A stretch of 39,093 bases of DNA from an uncultured Acetatifactor sp. (GTDB lineage: Bacteria; Bacillota; Clostridia; Lachnospirales; Lachnospiraceae), in NCBI GenBank assembly GCA_947594835.1, contig CANQEH010000026.1, positions 1 through 39,093 of the forward strand. Direction: 5' to 3'. A program made the translations under genes and the position numbers. The stretch's first letter is position 1. Every line of letters starts with the position of its first letter. Shown one piece after another: positions 9,313 to 22,808 of this stretch. Under the pieces are notes generated by a model that saw nothing but the letters and a program-made list of their open reading frames with translations, was not told the origin of the DNA and ran no database searches.

Positions 9313-12300
9313 TTATTCTTGTTCCTCTGTCACGCTTACCAGCCCTGCATCCTCCTGGGTTTCTTCCAGATCCTCTTCCGTCTCCTGGAAGTCCTCTGCT
9401 TCCTCGTCAAAGGAAAGCTCCTCTTCTTCGTCGTACTCGTCGAAGGAGATCGTCTGGATTTCGTCTGTGTTCAGCCTGGTGGTCCGATAGCGCTTCATAC
9501 CGGTTCCCGCAGGGATCAGCTTACCGATGATCACGTTCTCTTTCAGGCCGATCAGGTTATCCACTTTCCCCTTGATGGCCGCCTCGGTGAGCACCTTGGT
9601 GGTCTCCTGGAAGGATGCGGCGGACAGGAAGGAGCCGGTGGCCAGCGCCGCCTTGGTGATGCCAAGCAGCACCTGCTTGCCGTCTGCGGGCTCTTTGCCC
9701 TGGGCAGCCAGTTCCTCGTTCATATCCTCGTAATCCAGCACATCTACCAGTGTACCGGGCAGAAATTCCGAGTCACCGTTGTTCTCGATGCGCACTTTCT
9801 TTAACATCTGGCGCACGATGACTTCAATATGCTTATCTGCAATATCCACGCCCTGCAGGCGGTACACGCGCTGTACCTCCCGGAGCATATAGTCCTGTAC
9901 GGCCCGGATGCCCTTGATCTTTAACAGGTCATGGGGATTGACGCTTCCTTCCGTCAGCTCGTCTCCGGCCTCCAGAATCTGTGCGTCCGTCACTTTGATC
10001 CGGGAACCGTAAGGGATCAGATACGCCTTGGATTCACCCGTCTCATCGTTGGTCACAACCACTTCCCGCTTTTTCTTGGTGTCGCGGATCTCTACCTTGC
10101 CTCCAAATTCTGCAATAATGGCAAGTCCCTTGGGCTTTCTCGCCTCAAACAGCTCCTCCACGCGGGGAAGACCCTGGGTGATATCGTCGCCGGCCACACC
10201 GCCGGTGTGGAAGGTTCTCATGGTCAGCTGTGTGCCGGGCTCACCGATGGACTGTGCCGCGATGATGCCCACTGCCTCGCCTACCTGTACCGCCTCGCCG
10301 GTGGCCATGTTGGCGCCATAGCACTTTGCACAGATTCCCACATGGGAACGGCAGGTCAGGATGGTACGGATCTTCACCGATTCCACAGGCTCGCCTTTTT
10401 CGTTGACGCCCACGCTCAAAATCTTTGCGGCGCGGCTGGGAGTGATCATGTGATTGTGCTTCACGATCAGCTGCCCGTCCTTGTCATAGATGTCTTCGCA
10501 GCTATACCGCCCGGTGATCCTGTCTTTCAGGCTCTCGATGGTCTCCTTGCCGTCCATAAACGCCTTCACCACCATGCCGGGGATTTCCTCCCTGCCCTCT
10601 GCGCAGTCCACCTCCCGGATGATCAGCTCCTGGGAAACGTCCACCATACGTCTGGTCAGGTAACCGGAGTCGGCAGTGCGCAGCGCGGTGTCGGACAGAC
10701 CCTTGCGGGCGCCGTGGGCGGACATAAAGTACTCCAGCACGTCCAGACCCTCACGGAAGTTCGACTTGATGGGCAGCTCGATGGTACGGCCTGTGGTATC
10801 CGCCATCAGTCCGCGCATTCCTGCCAGCTGCTTGATCTGCTGGTTGGAACCACGGGCGCCGGAGTCCGCCATCATGAAGATGTTGTTGTATGCGTCCAGT
10901 CCGCCCAACAGAACCTCGGTCAGCTCCTTATCGGTCTGGTTCCAGGTCTCGATGACAGCCCGGTATCTCTCCTCCTCGGTGATCAGGCCGCGGCGGAAGT
11001 TGGCAGAGATTTTATTCACTGTCTCCTGGGCAGCCGCCAGCAGTTCCGGCTTTTTCTCGGGCACCGTCATGTCGGAAATGGATACGGTCATGGCGGCTTT
11101 AGTAGAATACTTGTAGCCGATGGACTTGACGTCGTCCAGCACCTCGGCGGTCTTGGAAGCGCCGTGGGTGTTGATGACCTTCTCCAGTATCTGCTTTAAC
11201 TGCTTTTTACCAACGTGGAAGTCCACTTCCAGCTTCAGGAAGTTCTCAGGGTCGCTTCTGTCCACAAACCCTAAGTCCTGCGGCAGGATTTCGTTGAAAA
11301 TGAAGCGTCCCAGCGTGGACTCTACATTCCCGGTGATCACTTCCCCTTCCGCATTGGTCTTGGACACCCGCACGGTGATTCTGGAGTGCAGGGTGCACAC
11401 CTTGTTCTCATAGGCCAGGATCGCCTCGTTCACATTCTTAAAGTGCTTGCCCTCGCCCAGAGCGCCGGGTCTTTCCTGGGTCAGATAGTAGATGCCCAGC
11501 ACCATATCCTGGGAAGGCACCGCCACAGGGCCGCCGTCGGAAGGCTTTAACAGGTTGTTGGGGGAGAGCAGCAGGAAGCGGCACTCCGCCTGGGCCTCCA
11601 CGGACAAAGGCAGATGCACTGCCATCTGGTCTCCGTCAAAGTCCGCGTTAAATGCGGTACATACCAGAGGATGCAGCTTGATCGCCTTACCCTCTACCAG
11701 AATGGGCTCAAACGCCTGGATGCCCAGACGGTGCAGGGTCGGTGCGCGGTTCAGCATCACAGGATGCTCCTTGATGACCTCCTCCAGCACATCCCACACC
11801 TGGTTATCCATCTTGTCTACCAGTTTTTTGGCGTTCTTGATATTCTGGCTGATCCCCTTCGTCACCAGTTCCTTCATCACGAAGGGCTTAAACAGCTCGA
11901 TGGCCATCTCCTTGGGCAGGCCGCACTGATAGATCTTTAACTCGGGCCCCACCACGATAACGGAACGGCCGGAATAGTCCACACGTTTGCCCAGCAGATT
12001 CTGGCGGAAACGTCCGGACTTTCCCTTCAGCATATCGGACAGGGACTTTAACGCCCTGTTTCCGGGCCCCGTCACGGGACGGCCCCTGCGGCCGTTGTCG
12101 ATCAGTGCGTCCACCGCCTCCTGGAGCATCCGCTTCTCGTTGCGCACGATGATATCCGGCGCGCCCAGCTCCAGCAGTCTCTTTAAACGGTTATTCCGGT
12201 TGATGATCCTCCGATAGAGGTCGTTTAAGTCGGAAGTGGCAAACCGCCCGCCGTCCAGCTGCACCATGGGGCGGATGTCGGGCGGGATCACCGGGATCAC

Positions 12301-13011
12301 GTCCATGACCATCCACTCAGGCTTGTTGCCGGACTCCCGAAACGCCTCCACGACTTCTAATCTCTTGATAATACGGGCCCGCTTCTGGCCGGAAGACTCC
12401 CGTAACCCTGTCTTTAACTCCTCCGCCTCGGCTTCCAGGTCAATGGCCTGCAGAAGCTCCTTGATGGCCTCTGCACCCATACCCACGCGGAACTTGTTTC
12501 CGTAGGTTTCCCTGGCCTCCTGATACTCCTTCTCCGAGAGGATCTGCTTGTAATCCAGATTGGAATCCGCAGGATCCAGCACAATATAGGAGGCAAAATA
12601 CAGCACCTTCTCCATCACCCTGGGGGAGAGATCCAGCACCAGCCCCATCCTGCTGGGGATTCCCTTGAAGTACCAGATATGGGACACGGGAGCCGCCAGC
12701 TCAATGTGGCCCATCCGCTCCCTGCGGACGCTGGCTTTGGTCACCTCCACGCCGCAGCGGTCGCAGACAACGCCCTTGTAGCGTATCTTCTTGTATTTTC
12801 CGCAGTGGCACTCCCAGTCCTTGCTGGGGCCAAAGATCCTTTCGCAGAACAGACCGTCCCGCTCGGGCTTCAACGTTCTGTAATTGATCGTCTCGGGCTT
12901 TAAAACCTCGCCGTGGGACCACTCCCGAATCTTCTCGGGGGAAGCCAGGCCAATCTTTATGGCATCGAATGTCATAGGCTGATAGGTTGTTTCATTTTTT
13001 GTTTCCGGCAT
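9313..13011 (-). CDS. rpoC: RNA polymerase subunit beta-prime
   Basis: A 1232-residue catalytic subunit. Visible are the N-terminal zinc ribbon (CHCG...CDRCGVEV, about residues 67-88), the Mg-binding active-site motif [12 protein letters not shown] near residue 455, the bridge helix/trigger loop region around [20 protein letters not shown], and a second zinc site with [13 protein letters not shown]. The extreme C-terminus is strongly acidic and Glu-rich. ATG at 13011 is chosen over the GTG nine bases upstream because AAGGGAG is eight bases from the ATG but abuts the GTG. It lies 56 bp after rpoB, no promoter was seen between them, and a terminator follows. Confidence 0.99.
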   Translation of the reverse strand: MPETKNETTYQPMTFDAIKIGLASPEKIREWSHGEVLKPETINYRTLKPERDGLFCERIFGPSKDWECHCGKYKKIRYKGVVCDRCGVEVTKASVRRERMGHIELAAPVSHIWYFKGIPSRMGLVLDLSPRVMEKVLYFASYIVLDPADSNLDYKQILSEKEYQEARETYGNKFRVGMGAEAIKELLQAIDLEAEAEELKTGLRESSGQKRARIIKRLEVVEAFRESGNKPEWMVMDVIPVIPPDIRPMVQLDGGRFATSDLNDLYRRIINRNNRLKRLLELGAPDIIVRNEKRMLQEAVDALIDNGRRGRPVTGPGNRALKSLSDMLKGKSGRFRQNLLGKRVDYSGRSVIVVGPELKIYQCGLPKEMAIELFKPFVMKELVTKGISQNIKNAKKLVDKMDNQVWDVLEEVIKEHPVMLNRAPTLHRLGIQAFEPILVEGKAIKLHPLVCTAFNADFDGDQMAVHLPLSVEAQAECRFLLLSPNNLLKPSDGGPVAVPSQDMVLGIYYLTQERPGALGEGKHFKNVNEAILAYENKVCTLHSRITVRVSKTNAEGEVITGNVESTLGRFIFNEILPQDLGFVDRSDPENFLKLEVDFHVGKKQLKQILEKVINTHGASKTAEVLDDVKSIGYKYSTKAAMTVSISDMTVPEKKPELLAAAQETVNKISANFRRGLITEEERYRAVIETWNQTDKELTEVLLGGLDAYNNIFMMADSGARGSNQQIKQLAGMRGLMADTTGRTIELPIKSNFREGLDVLEYFMSAHGARKGLSDTALRTADSGYLTRRMVDVSQELIIREVDCAEGREEIPGMVVKAFMDGKETIESLKDRITGRYSCEDIYDKDGQLIVKHNHMITPSRAAKILSVGVNEKGEPVESVKIRTILTCRSHVGICAKCYGANMATGEAVQVGEAVGIIAAQSIGEPGTQLTMRTFHTGGVAGDDITQGLPRVEELFEARKPKGLAIIAEFGGKVEIRDTKKKREVVVTNDETGESKAYLIPYGSRIKVTDAQILEAGDELTEGSVNPHDLLKIKGIRAVQDYMLREVQRVYRLQGVDIADKHIEVIVRQMLKKVRIENNGDSEFLPGTLVDVLDYEDMNEELAAQGKEPADGKQVLLGITKAALATGSFLSAASFQETTKVLTEAAIKGKVDNLIGLKENVIIGKLIPAGTGMKRYRTTRLNTDEIQTISFDEYDEEEELSFDEEAEDFQETEEDLEETQEDAGLVSVTEEQE

Positions 13012-13067
13012 AAATGGCACTCCCTTCTATCCATATCCTATAAGTGAACGATCGGATGAGCATCTGG

Positions 13068-16928
<3,861 letters not shown>

Positions 16929-16986
16929 TGAAAATTCACCCCGTTCTTCCTGATTTATGCTTTTACAGCACAATAGCGCACTATCC

Positions 16987-17015
16987 ATAATACCACAAAC
17001 CAAAAAGAGGGTCAA
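16987..17015 (-). promoter_or_regulatory. Sigma-A promoter of rpoBC
   Basis: TTGACC (17015-17010), a 17-bp spacer and TATTAT (16992-16987), about 60 bp before the rpoB start. It allows RNA polymerase genes to be expressed independently of the ribosomal operon and of the intervening glycosyltransferase. Confidence 0.75.
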
Positions 17016-17063
17016 GCCGAAATTTGCAATCCTTTGCAGCTTTACAGCTTTCCCCTCCCGCCC

Positions 17064-18905
17064 TTATTGCATTTTGAAGAAATGATAAAGCGTAAAGGTA
17101 TAAGTGGCTATCTGATGTTCCCCGTAATCCCCGTAAGCGTAACCGTTCTGTATCTGCTGGCTGATCTCCTTTTTGGTGAGAGGCTCCGGCGTAAAGTACC
17201 AGAAATCATCGGCAGAGACATTGACGTACTGGTTGTTGATGATCTCAGCCTCCGGGTAATAGTAATTCAGGACAGTCCATCCGATGTGCTTGACCCCGTT
17301 GTTGACAAGCACCATATTCTCCACAGGCTCCCCGATAGACGCCAGGGTATCCTGGGTTCTGGCAGACTGCAGCTTCATCTCAGCGCTCACAGAGCGGTAA
17401 TCCTGATACCCGGTCACAAACAGCGCCGCGAGAAGCAGAAGCAGCACGCCCTTTCCCGCCGCCGTGATCCAGTTCTTGTTCCAGGCCTTTTGCTTTTCCC
17501 CTAAGAGATCCAGGAAATGGCTTCCTCCCACCACCAGCATCACCGCCACCACGCCCATCAGCGGGTACACATACCGGGGCGCCAGGATCGGACGGTAAAC
17601 AAAAGCCGCCAGATACCCCACCGCCACCGTGAGAAAAACCGTGAGAAAGCCGGTCAGCAGGATGCAGGTTTCCGCAGGCCAGACGGAGGCTCTGGGCGAC
17701 CGGATCTTCAGCAGAAATTTCCCGTTCTCCCGCTTCCCCTCAAAGACGGCGGAATCTGCAAGCAGGAAACACACCAGCATGAGAAGCACCAGCGGAAGCA
17801 GCAGTTTCATCATATTGTTCCCGCCAAATATCATGGGCGCCACCGTGCTCAGGGGCGAGGACTCCTCCAGCCACCAGTTTCCCCTGACCCGGTTCACCGC
17901 CCTGCACATGAATTGCAGCCAGGGGGCATACCCTGCCAGAAAGGCTGCGGCAGCTGCGGCGGTGGAAATCCAGGTTTTCTTCCCGAAGCGCCACACCGCA
18001 AACAGGCAGGCCGCCGTCATGGTCACCACTGCGGCCAGCAGGGCAAAATAGTGGGAATAGGCGGCAACCAGCGCCCAGAAGACCATACCGGCCCAGCTGA
18101 GGAACCTGTTCTGCTTCAGCACCCGCCCTGCGCAGTAATAGCAGAATGTCACGCCCAGGCAGGCCATGGCGTACATCCGGATTTCCACGTTGTAGGTCAG
18201 ACCCATGGCAGACATTCCCGTCACCACCAGGAAAAAAGAAGCGGGAATCTTTCCGTAGCGCTTCCGCAAAAGCGTCACAGCCAGAACGGCCCCTATGAGA
18301 AACAGGAAAAAGGAAGCGGCGTGGTACACCGCGCCATTTTTCCCCAAAAGCTCCACCCACATCTTCAGCCACAGATAATACAGCGGCGGATGGGGCTCCT
18401 CCAGGGTGATGATCTGCATCATGTCCTTTAAATTGTTCCTCATCAGATTGGCAGAGTAGGCCTCGTCCCCCCAGAGCACATTGTCGAACAAAAGCGTTGC
18501 ATTGAGGACGGCGGTCAATGCCGCCAGCAGATAAATCCCCAGGGACAGAACCTTTCGGCATATCCGGAACAACACGTTTTTTTCAAAGCTCTCCCGATCC
18601 ACCGTCACCGCCAGACGCCTGGTTTCATAGGCCCATTCCAGACCGGCCAGGGCCGCTGCGCCAAACAGCTGGATCAGCAGATATTTCAGCGCAAAGCCGG
18701 GGGACGCATCCACCTTGCCAAGGAAAGAAGTCCCCTCGTCACAGAGAAACACCATGACAAAGGCGGTAAAGACGGTCATCAGAAACGTATAGACCACATA
18801 TCGGAAAAAAAGCTCCCTTGCGGATAAGGTTTCCTCTTTTTTGTAAAGTTTCCGCAAAAAGAGCGGCAACAGAGGCGTTGCCAATCCAAAAACAAAAGCC
18901 TGCAT
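17064..18905 (-). CDS. Multi-spanning GT39/ArnT-like glycosyltransferase
   Basis: About 613 residues with roughly a dozen hydrophobic segments. A GT-C type glycosyltransferase of the protein-O-mannosyltransferase/ArnT superfamily is indicated by an early loop with the acidic pair WGDEAYS (about residues 145-151), HPPLYYLWLKMW (about 172) and a C-terminal outer domain. Such enzymes move a sugar from a polyprenyl-phosphate donor onto lipid, polysaccharide or protein on the outer face of the membrane. The first roughly 120 residues form an extra hydrophobic N-terminal region. ATG at 18905 is preferred over 18917 on spacing to GAGAGGG, with some doubt. It sits between the rplL terminator and the rpoB promoter, with no promoter of its own seen, so it may depend on read-through. 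Donor and acceptor are unknown. Confidence 0.85.
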   Translation of the reverse strand: MQAFVFGLATPLLPLFLRKLYKKEETLSARELFFRYVVYTFLMTVFTAFVMVFLCDEGTSFLGKVDASPGFALKYLLIQLFGAAALAGLEWAYETRRLAVTVDRESFEKNVLFRICRKVLSLGIYLLAALTAVLNATLLFDNVLWGDEAYSANLMRNNLKDMMQIITLEEPHPPLYYLWLKMWVELLGKNGAVYHAASFFLFLIGAVLAVTLLRKRYGKIPASFFLVVTGMSAMGLTYNVEIRMYAMACLGVTFCYYCAGRVLKQNRFLSWAGMVFWALVAAYSHYFALLAAVVTMTAACLFAVWRFGKKTWISTAAAAAAFLAGYAPWLQFMCRAVNRVRGNWWLEESSPLSTVAPMIFGGNNMMKLLLPLVLLMLVCFLLADSAVFEGKRENGKFLLKIRSPRASVWPAETCILLTGFLTVFLTVAVGYLAAFVYRPILAPRYVYPLMGVVAVMLVVGGSHFLDLLGEKQKAWNKNWITAAGKGVLLLLLAALFVTGYQDYRSVSAEMKLQSARTQDTLASIGEPVENMVLVNNGVKHIGWTVLNYYYPEAEIINNQYVNVSADDFWYFTPEPLTKKEISQQIQNGYAYGDYGEHQIATYTFTLYHFFKMQ

Positions 18906-18933
18906 ATTCCCTCTCATTCCTCACACAAGCAGG

Positions 18934-18973
18934 AAAAGGCAGTTTCCCGCAAATGCGCGGAACTGCCTTTTTT
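18934..18973 (-). terminator. Terminator or attenuator after rplL
   Basis: AAGGCAGTT/AACTGCCTT arms surround a GC-rich partly paired centre, with T-runs on both sides, so it could work in both directions. It lies about 30 bp after rplL. In E. coli an attenuator at this position reduces rpoBC relative to rplJL transcription; here it would limit read-through into the glycosyltransferase. Confidence 0.8.
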
Positions 18974-19003
18974 GACTGCTCTGTGCAGCGGCCGCGTGTC
19001 AGA

Positions 19004-19378
19004 TTACTTCAGGGTAACCTTTGCGCCAACCTCCTCCAGTTTCTTCTTGATCTCCTCAGCTTCTTCCTTCGTTGCAGCTTCCTTCACCATCTTAGGTGCG
19101 CTGTCAACAAGCGCTTTGGACTCTGCAAGGCCAAGGCCGGTTACCTCGCGGACAACCTTAATTACCTTAACCTTCTCTGCGCCAACATCGGTCAGCTCTA
19201 CATCAAACTCGGTCTTCTCCTCCTCAGCGGCTGCTGCGGGGCCTGCTGCTGCAACCACAACGCCTGCAGCTGCAGATACGCCGAACTCCTCCTCGCAAGC
19301 TTTTACCAGGTCGTTCAGCTCTAATACGGTCAACTCTTTGATAGCTTCAATCAGTTCCTGAGCGGTCAATTTAGCCAT
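19004..19378 (-). CDS. rplL: 50S ribosomal protein L7/L12
   Basis: A 124-residue stalk protein that recruits translational GTPases. It has an N-terminal dimerisation region ([20 protein letters not shown]), an Ala/Gly-rich hinge around residues 40-55 and the globular domain with [21 protein letters not shown]. The ATG at 19378 follows GGAGG by eight bases; the alternative start five codons upstream overlaps that ribosome binding site. It lies 38 bp after rplJ. Confidence 0.98.
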   Translation of the reverse strand: MAKLTAQELIEAIKELTVLELNDLVKACEEEFGVSAAAGVVVAAAGPAAAAEEEKTEFDVELTDVGAEKVKVIKVVREVTGLGLAESKALVDSAPKMVKEAATKEEAEEIKKKLEEVGAKVTLK

Positions 19379-19416
19379 TTCATTTTCCTCCATTTGATTT
19401 GATAAAAAAGTTTACG

Positions 19417-19932
19417 TTACTCTGCCGCAGGCGCTTCTGCTGCGCCAGCGCCGCCTTTTTCGGCCAGCTGGTTCATCACCCGTGCAAAGTTGGTGATCGG
19501 GCTCTGCAGGCTTCCAAGCAGCTTGGAGATCAGCACATCTCTGGAAGGAATGCTTGCGATAGCCGCCATTCCCTTGGCGTCATACACATTGCCTTCCACA
19601 ACGCCAGCCTTGATCTCCAGCTTGTCAGCCGTCTTTGCAAACTCCGCCAGTACCCTGGCAGGAGCGGTGGCGTCTTCGGTGGAAATCGCCACTGCGCTGG
19701 GGCCTTCCAGATACTGGGTCAGGCCTTCGCACGCGGTACCCTGGAACGCAAAGTTCATGAAGGTATTCTTGTATACCTTGTAGGTAACGCCTGCTTCGCG
19801 CAGCTGTTTGCGCAGCTGGGTGTCCTGCTCAACGGTAAGGCCGCGGTAGTCGACTAAAACCACAGACTGTGCATCCTTGATGCTGGCAGAAATCTCATCT
19901 ACGATGGGTTTCTTCAATTCAACCTTTGCCAT
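19417..19932 (-). CDS. rplJ: 50S ribosomal protein L10
   Basis: A 171-residue stalk base protein that binds 23S rRNA and carries L7/L12 dimers on its C-terminal helix. The N-terminal RNA-binding domain includes VDYRGLTVEQ and YKVYKNTF motifs, and the C-terminus is Ala-rich. AAGGAGG precedes the ATG. It is preceded by an L10 leader RNA with an attenuator, so it probably controls its own transcription by binding that leader. Confidence 0.98.
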   Translation of the reverse strand: MAKVELKKPIVDEISASIKDAQSVVLVDYRGLTVEQDTQLRKQLREAGVTYKVYKNTFMNFAFQGTACEGLTQYLEGPSAVAISTEDATAPARVLAEFAKTADKLEIKAGVVEGNVYDAKGMAAIASIPSRDVLISKLLGSLQSPITNFARVMNQLAEKGGAGAAEAPAAE

Positions 19933-19964
19933 GTTTTAACCTCCTTATAGAATTGATCGGGCCG

Positions 19965-20097
19965 AAAGGAGTTTACTCATAAGAAAAGCCCTCCCAAAGA
20001 CGGGAAGGCAAAAAGTCTTACATCAAAACTCTTTCCTCGGTAGGCGCTTCGCTTACTCCCAAAGGGAACCTACTGTCTTCGGCTTGGTCTGAAAACC
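19965..20097 (-). ncRNA. Ribosomal protein L10 leader RNA
   Basis: The transcribed leader between the promoter at 20104-20133 and rplJ shows the pattern expected for the L10 leader family (Rfam RF00557 as I recall it): a GTAGGTTCCC segment, an AAGCGAAGCGCCTACCGAGGAAAGAG stretch that pairs back to it, then a terminator hairpin. L10-L7/L12 complex binding would favour one fold and so feed back on rplJL expression. The family match is by eye; a covariance-model search would settle it. Confidence 0.8.
19983..20009 (-). terminator. Attenuator hairpin at the end of the L10 leader
   Basis: GCCTTCCC (20009-20002) pairs with GGGAGGGC (19995-19988), with a G-U wobble, and is followed by TTTTC. It lies about 50 bp before the rplJ start, the right place for leader-controlled premature termination. 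Confidence 0.75.
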
Positions 20098-20103
20098 TTT
20101 CCT

Positions 20104-20133
20104 ACTATAACATATGGGGGTGACCTGCGTCAA
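20104..20133 (-). promoter_or_regulatory. Sigma-A promoter of rplJL
   Basis: TTGACG (20133-20128), an 18-bp spacer and TATAGT (20109-20104). An imperfect inverted repeat GGGGG...CCCCC (20116-20138) spans the -35 box and could also slow transcripts from rplKA. Confidence 0.7.
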
Positions 20134-20164
20134 CCCCCAAATGAAAAGTTCTTCTTTTTCTGCC

Positions 20165-20854
20165 TTAGAATTTCGCCGTGTTCACTTTCACGCCGGGGCC
20201 CATGGTGCTGGTCAGCGTGATGCTCCTCAGATACTGCCCCTTCAGCACGCTGGGACGGGCCTTTACGATGGCGTCCATCAATGCGTCAAAGTTCTCCTGC
20301 AGATCGTTCTCTGCAAAGGAAGCCTTGCCGATGGGCACATGGATGATGTTCGTCTTGTCCAGCCTGTACTCGATCTTACCGGCCTTGATGTCTGCGATGG
20401 CCTTTGCCACATCCATGGTCACGGTGCCTGCCTTGGGGTTCGGCATCAGGCCCTTGGGGCCCAGCACCTTACCGAGACGGCCAACCACGCCCATCATATC
20501 AGGGGTAGCAACCACAACGTCAAAGTCGAGCCATCCGTCATTCTGGATCTTGGGGATCAGTTCCTCGCCGCCCACATGATCTGCACCGGCAGCCTCCGCC
20601 TCGTTAATCTTGTCGCCCTTTGCAAATACCAGAACCCTCACAGTCTTACCGGTTCCGTGAGGCAGCACTACCGCGCCACGAACCTGCTGCTCTGCGTGAC
20701 GTCCGTCACAGCCGGTCCGAATGTGCACCTCAATGGTCTCGTCAAATTTCGCAGTAGCCGTCTTCTTTGCCAGAGCGATGGCGTCAGCGGGCTCATAAAA
20801 TACGGAGCGGTCTACCAGCTTTGCCGCTTCGGTATATTTCTTACCATGTTTCAT
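20165..20854 (-). CDS. rplA: 50S ribosomal protein L1
   Basis: A 229-residue protein that forms the mobile L1 stalk and, in several bacteria, represses the rplK-rplA mRNA. The signature region [16 protein letters not shown] is present and the length is normal. ATG at 20854 follows AGGAGG; the longer form adds 15 unrelated residues. It lies 63 bp after rplK. Confidence 0.98.
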   Translation of the reverse strand: MKHGKKYTEAAKLVDRSVFYEPADAIALAKKTATAKFDETIEVHIRTGCDGRHAEQQVRGAVVLPHGTGKTVRVLVFAKGDKINEAEAAGADHVGGEELIPKIQNDGWLDFDVVVATPDMMGVVGRLGKVLGPKGLMPNPKAGTVTMDVAKAIADIKAGKIEYRLDKTNIIHVPIGKASFAENDLQENFDALMDAIVKARPSVLKGQYLRSITLTSTMGPGVKVNTAKF

Positions 20855-20917
20855 TATCTTACCTCCTAGGTTCCAGCGACAACATCCGTTGTCTCCCAAT
20901 GTTACGTTTGATTTTTG

Positions 20918-21343
20918 TTATTCCTCTACCGTGATTCCCATACTGCGGGCGGTACCTGCAATCATGCTCATAGCCGCCTCGAGGCTGGCTGCGTTCAGAT
21001 CGGGCATCTTGGTCTCGGCAATCTCCTGGATCTTTGCCTTTGAAATGGTAGCAACCTTTGTCTTGTTGGGAACTGCAGAACCCGACTTGAGGTTGCAGGC
21101 CTTTTTCAGCAGCACTGCCGCAGGAGGGGTCTTCGTAATGAAACTAAAGCTCCTGTCCGCATATACCGTGATGACAACGGGGATGATCAGATCTCCCTTG
21201 TCTGCGGTACGGGCGTTGAACTGCTTTGTAAATTCAACGATGTTTACGCCGTGCTGTCCCAGAGCAGGGCCCACAGGCGGCGCCGGCGTCGCTTTGCCGG
21301 CTGGGATCTGTAACTTGATGTAGCCTACTACTTTCTTTGCCAT
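20918..21343 (-). CDS. rplK: 50S ribosomal protein L11
   Basis: A 141-residue GTPase-centre protein that binds 23S rRNA and the thiopeptide site. The N-terminal domain contains [22 protein letters not shown], here shortened by convention, with the proline pair important for thiostrepton binding. The C-terminal RNA-binding domain ends in [18 protein letters not shown] precedes the ATG. A structured leader precedes it. Confidence 0.98.
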   Translation of the reverse strand: MAKKVVGYIKLQIPAGKATPAPPVGPALGQHGVNIVEFTKQFNARTADKGDLIIPVVITVYADRSFSFITKTPPAAVLLKKACNLKSGSAVPNKTKVATISKAKIQEIAETKMPDLNAASLEAAMSMIAGTARSMGITVEE

Positions 21344-21362
21344 TTTGGCACCTCCTAAAATT

Positions 21363-21447
21363 GTGGTAAACCGTTATATTTCCGCCCGGGCGGAACCTGT
21401 CACTAACGGTATTCCGGCGCAGGGGCCTTCTACAGCTCCTGCTCCCA
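21363..21447 (-). promoter_or_regulatory. Structured rplK leader, probable L1 or L11 autoregulatory site
   Basis: In the nusG-rplK gap, minus-strand GTGGG (from 21447) pairs with CCAC (ending at 21363). Inside, ACCGTTA/TAACGGT (21404-21410 with 21370-21376) encloses a 16-bp perfect palindrome TTCCGCCCGGGCGGAA at 21380-21395. In E. coli, L1 represses its operon by binding the rplK leader. The fold is seen in the sequence; the ligand is inferred. Confidence 0.5.
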
Positions 21448-21502
21448 CTTTGCTGCCTATATTCACCGGCACTGCAGCCGGAAAATATCATCTGTCCGTC
21501 TG

Positions 21503-22021
21503 TCAGAGCTTCCTGACTTCCGCAAAACTGATCTCCACAGGGGTTTCCCTTCCGAACAGCTCCACATTGATGGTGGCTGTCTGCTTGCCGAAATCCAGCT
21601 TCTGAACCACGCCCACGGTATCCTTCCACACGCCCGCCACCACGGCAATGCTGTCTCCCTCCACAAAGTCGATGGAAACATTCTCTGTCTTGATGCCCAG
21701 GGGCTTCATCTCTGCCTCCGTCAAGGGAACGGGCTTGCTTCCCGGCCCTACGAAACCGGTCACGCCGCGGGTATTGCGGACAACGTACCAGGTGTCGTCG
21801 TTCATCTCCATATTGAGCAGAACATAGCCGGGGAACATCTTTTTCTGCACGGTTTTCCTCGCGCCGTTTTTCAGTTCCACCACATCCTGCATGGGAACGC
21901 GCACTTCCAGAATCTGTTCCGCAAGGTGCTTGTTGTTTTCGATGGTCTTCTCAATATTGGCTTTGACCTTGTTTTCATATCCGGAATAGGTATGAACCAC
22001 ATACCATTTTGCCTCTGCCAT
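21503..22021 (-). CDS. nusG: Transcription termination/antitermination factor NusG
   Basis: A 172-residue factor that couples RNA polymerase to ribosome or Rho. The NGN domain has WYVVHTYSGYENKV at the N-terminus and FPGYVLL; the C-terminal KOW domain has FVEGDSIAVVAGVWKDTVG. Length is typical. It lies 15 bp after secE in the same operon. Confidence 0.98.
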   Translation of the reverse strand: MAEAKWYVVHTYSGYENKVKANIEKTIENNKHLAEQILEVRVPMQDVVELKNGARKTVQKKMFPGYVLLNMEMNDDTWYVVRNTRGVTGFVGPGSKPVPLTEAEMKPLGIKTENVSIDFVEGDSIAVVAGVWKDTVGVVQKLDFGKQTATINVELFGRETPVEISFAEVRKL

Positions 22022-22036
22022 CTGATTGCCCCCGTT

Positions 22037-22240
22037 TTATATTGATGTCAAGAAATTCACGCCATACTTGATGACGTAATCCAGTATTGCAATGATAATT
22101 CCCACGGTGACCGAAATCGCCACAACCGCAATGGACTGCCTGATCGTTTCTTTCCTGTCCGGCCACACGATCTTCTTAAACTCAGCCTTCACCCCTTTGA
22201 AAAAGCTGGGGCGAGTTTGTTTTTCTGCGGAATCTCCCAT
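22037..22240 (-). CDS. secE: Preprotein translocase subunit SecE
   Basis: A 67-residue membrane subunit of SecYEG. The amphipathic motif FFKGVKAEFKKIVWPDRKE is followed by one transmembrane helix of about 20 residues (SIAVVAISVTVGIIIAILDY), as in the short SecE of Gram-positive bacteria. GGAGAGGG precedes the ATG. It lies between rpmG and nusG. Confidence 0.97.
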   Translation of the reverse strand: MGDSAEKQTRPSFFKGVKAEFKKIVWPDRKETIRQSIAVVAISVTVGIIIAILDYVIKYGVNFLTSI

Positions 22241-22261
22241 GACAAAACCCTCTCCAGACGC

Positions 22262-22411
22262 TTACTTGGTCTCCTTGTGCAGTGTGTGTGCCTTACAGAA
22301 CCTGCAATACTTCTTGGTCTCCATTCTCTCGGGATGGTTTTTCTTTTCCTTGGTAGTATTGTAGTTACGCTGCTTGCACTCTGTGCAAGCCAAAGTGATC
22401 TTAGTCCGCAT
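22262..22411 (-). CDS. rpmG: 50S ribosomal protein L33
   Basis: A 49-residue protein, [17 protein letters not shown]..., with four zinc-ligand cysteines at 9, 12, 36 and 39, i.e. the zinc-containing form rather than the cysteine-less paralogue. GGAGG lies eight bases before the ATG at 22411, and TAA is at 22264-22262. It is the first gene of the rpmG-secE-nusG operon, its usual place in Bacillota. Confidence 0.97.
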   Translation of the reverse strand: MRTKITLACTECKQRNYNTTKEKKNHPERMETKKYCRFCKAHTLHKETK

Positions 22412-22503
22412 TTTTGCTACCTCCGCTTGTCTCGTAAACTCTTTTTCTCACATCTGAAATTTAAAGCATAAAAAAAAGACCTAACATCTCATCTCGCTTG
22501 ATT

Positions 22504-22532
22504 ACTATAACACAGGCGTCCGCTTCCGTCAA
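22504..22532 (-). promoter_or_regulatory. Sigma-A promoter of rpmG-secE-nusG
   Basis: TTGACG (22532-22527), a 17-bp spacer and TATAGT (22509-22504), about 90 bp before rpmG. The 397-bp gap 22412-22808 holds this promoter, a pyrimidine-rich stretch, repeat copy 1, and the plus-strand promoter of the FliD-like gene; no further gene was recognised in it. Confidence 0.75.
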
Positions 22533-22613
22533 CAGTTTTTTCTCAGATTTTCTCTTGTCCGCACCGCATTTTCCACAAGTTTTCCCTTCTTTTTTCTCCC
22601 CATTTTTATACCT

Positions 22614-22705
22614 CATTTCCGCGCTGCTCTTTGCGCATAACGAGTTTGTGTCAAGCAGTGCGCGGACACAAATCTCGCGATTGAAAATTTTAATTTTCAA
22701 TCTTC
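22614..22705 (-). repeat. 92-bp intergenic repeat element, copy 1
   Basis: It is identical to 29171-29262 except for one base (t22659 versus c29216), and both copies point the same way. The right end is a 10-bp inverted repeat GATTGAAAAT with a 4-nt centre. Further left, two pairs of arms are interleaved so that only one hairpin can form fully at a time. The minus strand contains an open frame of about 29 codons (KIKIFNREICVRALL...), common to both copies, but it has no good ribosome binding site and is probably spurious. This copy lies between two divergent promoters and overlaps neither. Confidence 0.9.
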
Positions 22706-22717
22706 ACATCCTGGCTC

Positions 22718-22746
22718 TTGTTTCTACATATGTAATGTGGTACAAT
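22718..22746 (+). promoter_or_regulatory. Probable sigma-A promoter of the FliD-like gene
   Basis: TTGTTT (22718-22723), a 17-bp spacer and TACAAT (22741-22746), about 60 bp before the start codon. No sigma-28 motif (TAAA-N15-GCCGATAA) is seen here, unlike the other flagellar units. Confidence 0.5.
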
Positions 22747-22808
22747 ACAGATACTAATAAGATTGGATCACTCTGCTGATTGACGTCTCGGGGAAAGGAG
22801 GTGCGGCA

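Noticed and set aside
7999..9804. A 601-codon plus-strand open frame spanning GH9, rmlD and rpoC
   Set aside because: It crosses three well-supported genes in the wrong frame or strand and looks like low-information Arg/Pro/His-rich translation.
22614..22705. Start of a CRISPR array
   Set aside because: Only two copies 6.5 kb apart, too long for CRISPR repeats, and no cas genes.
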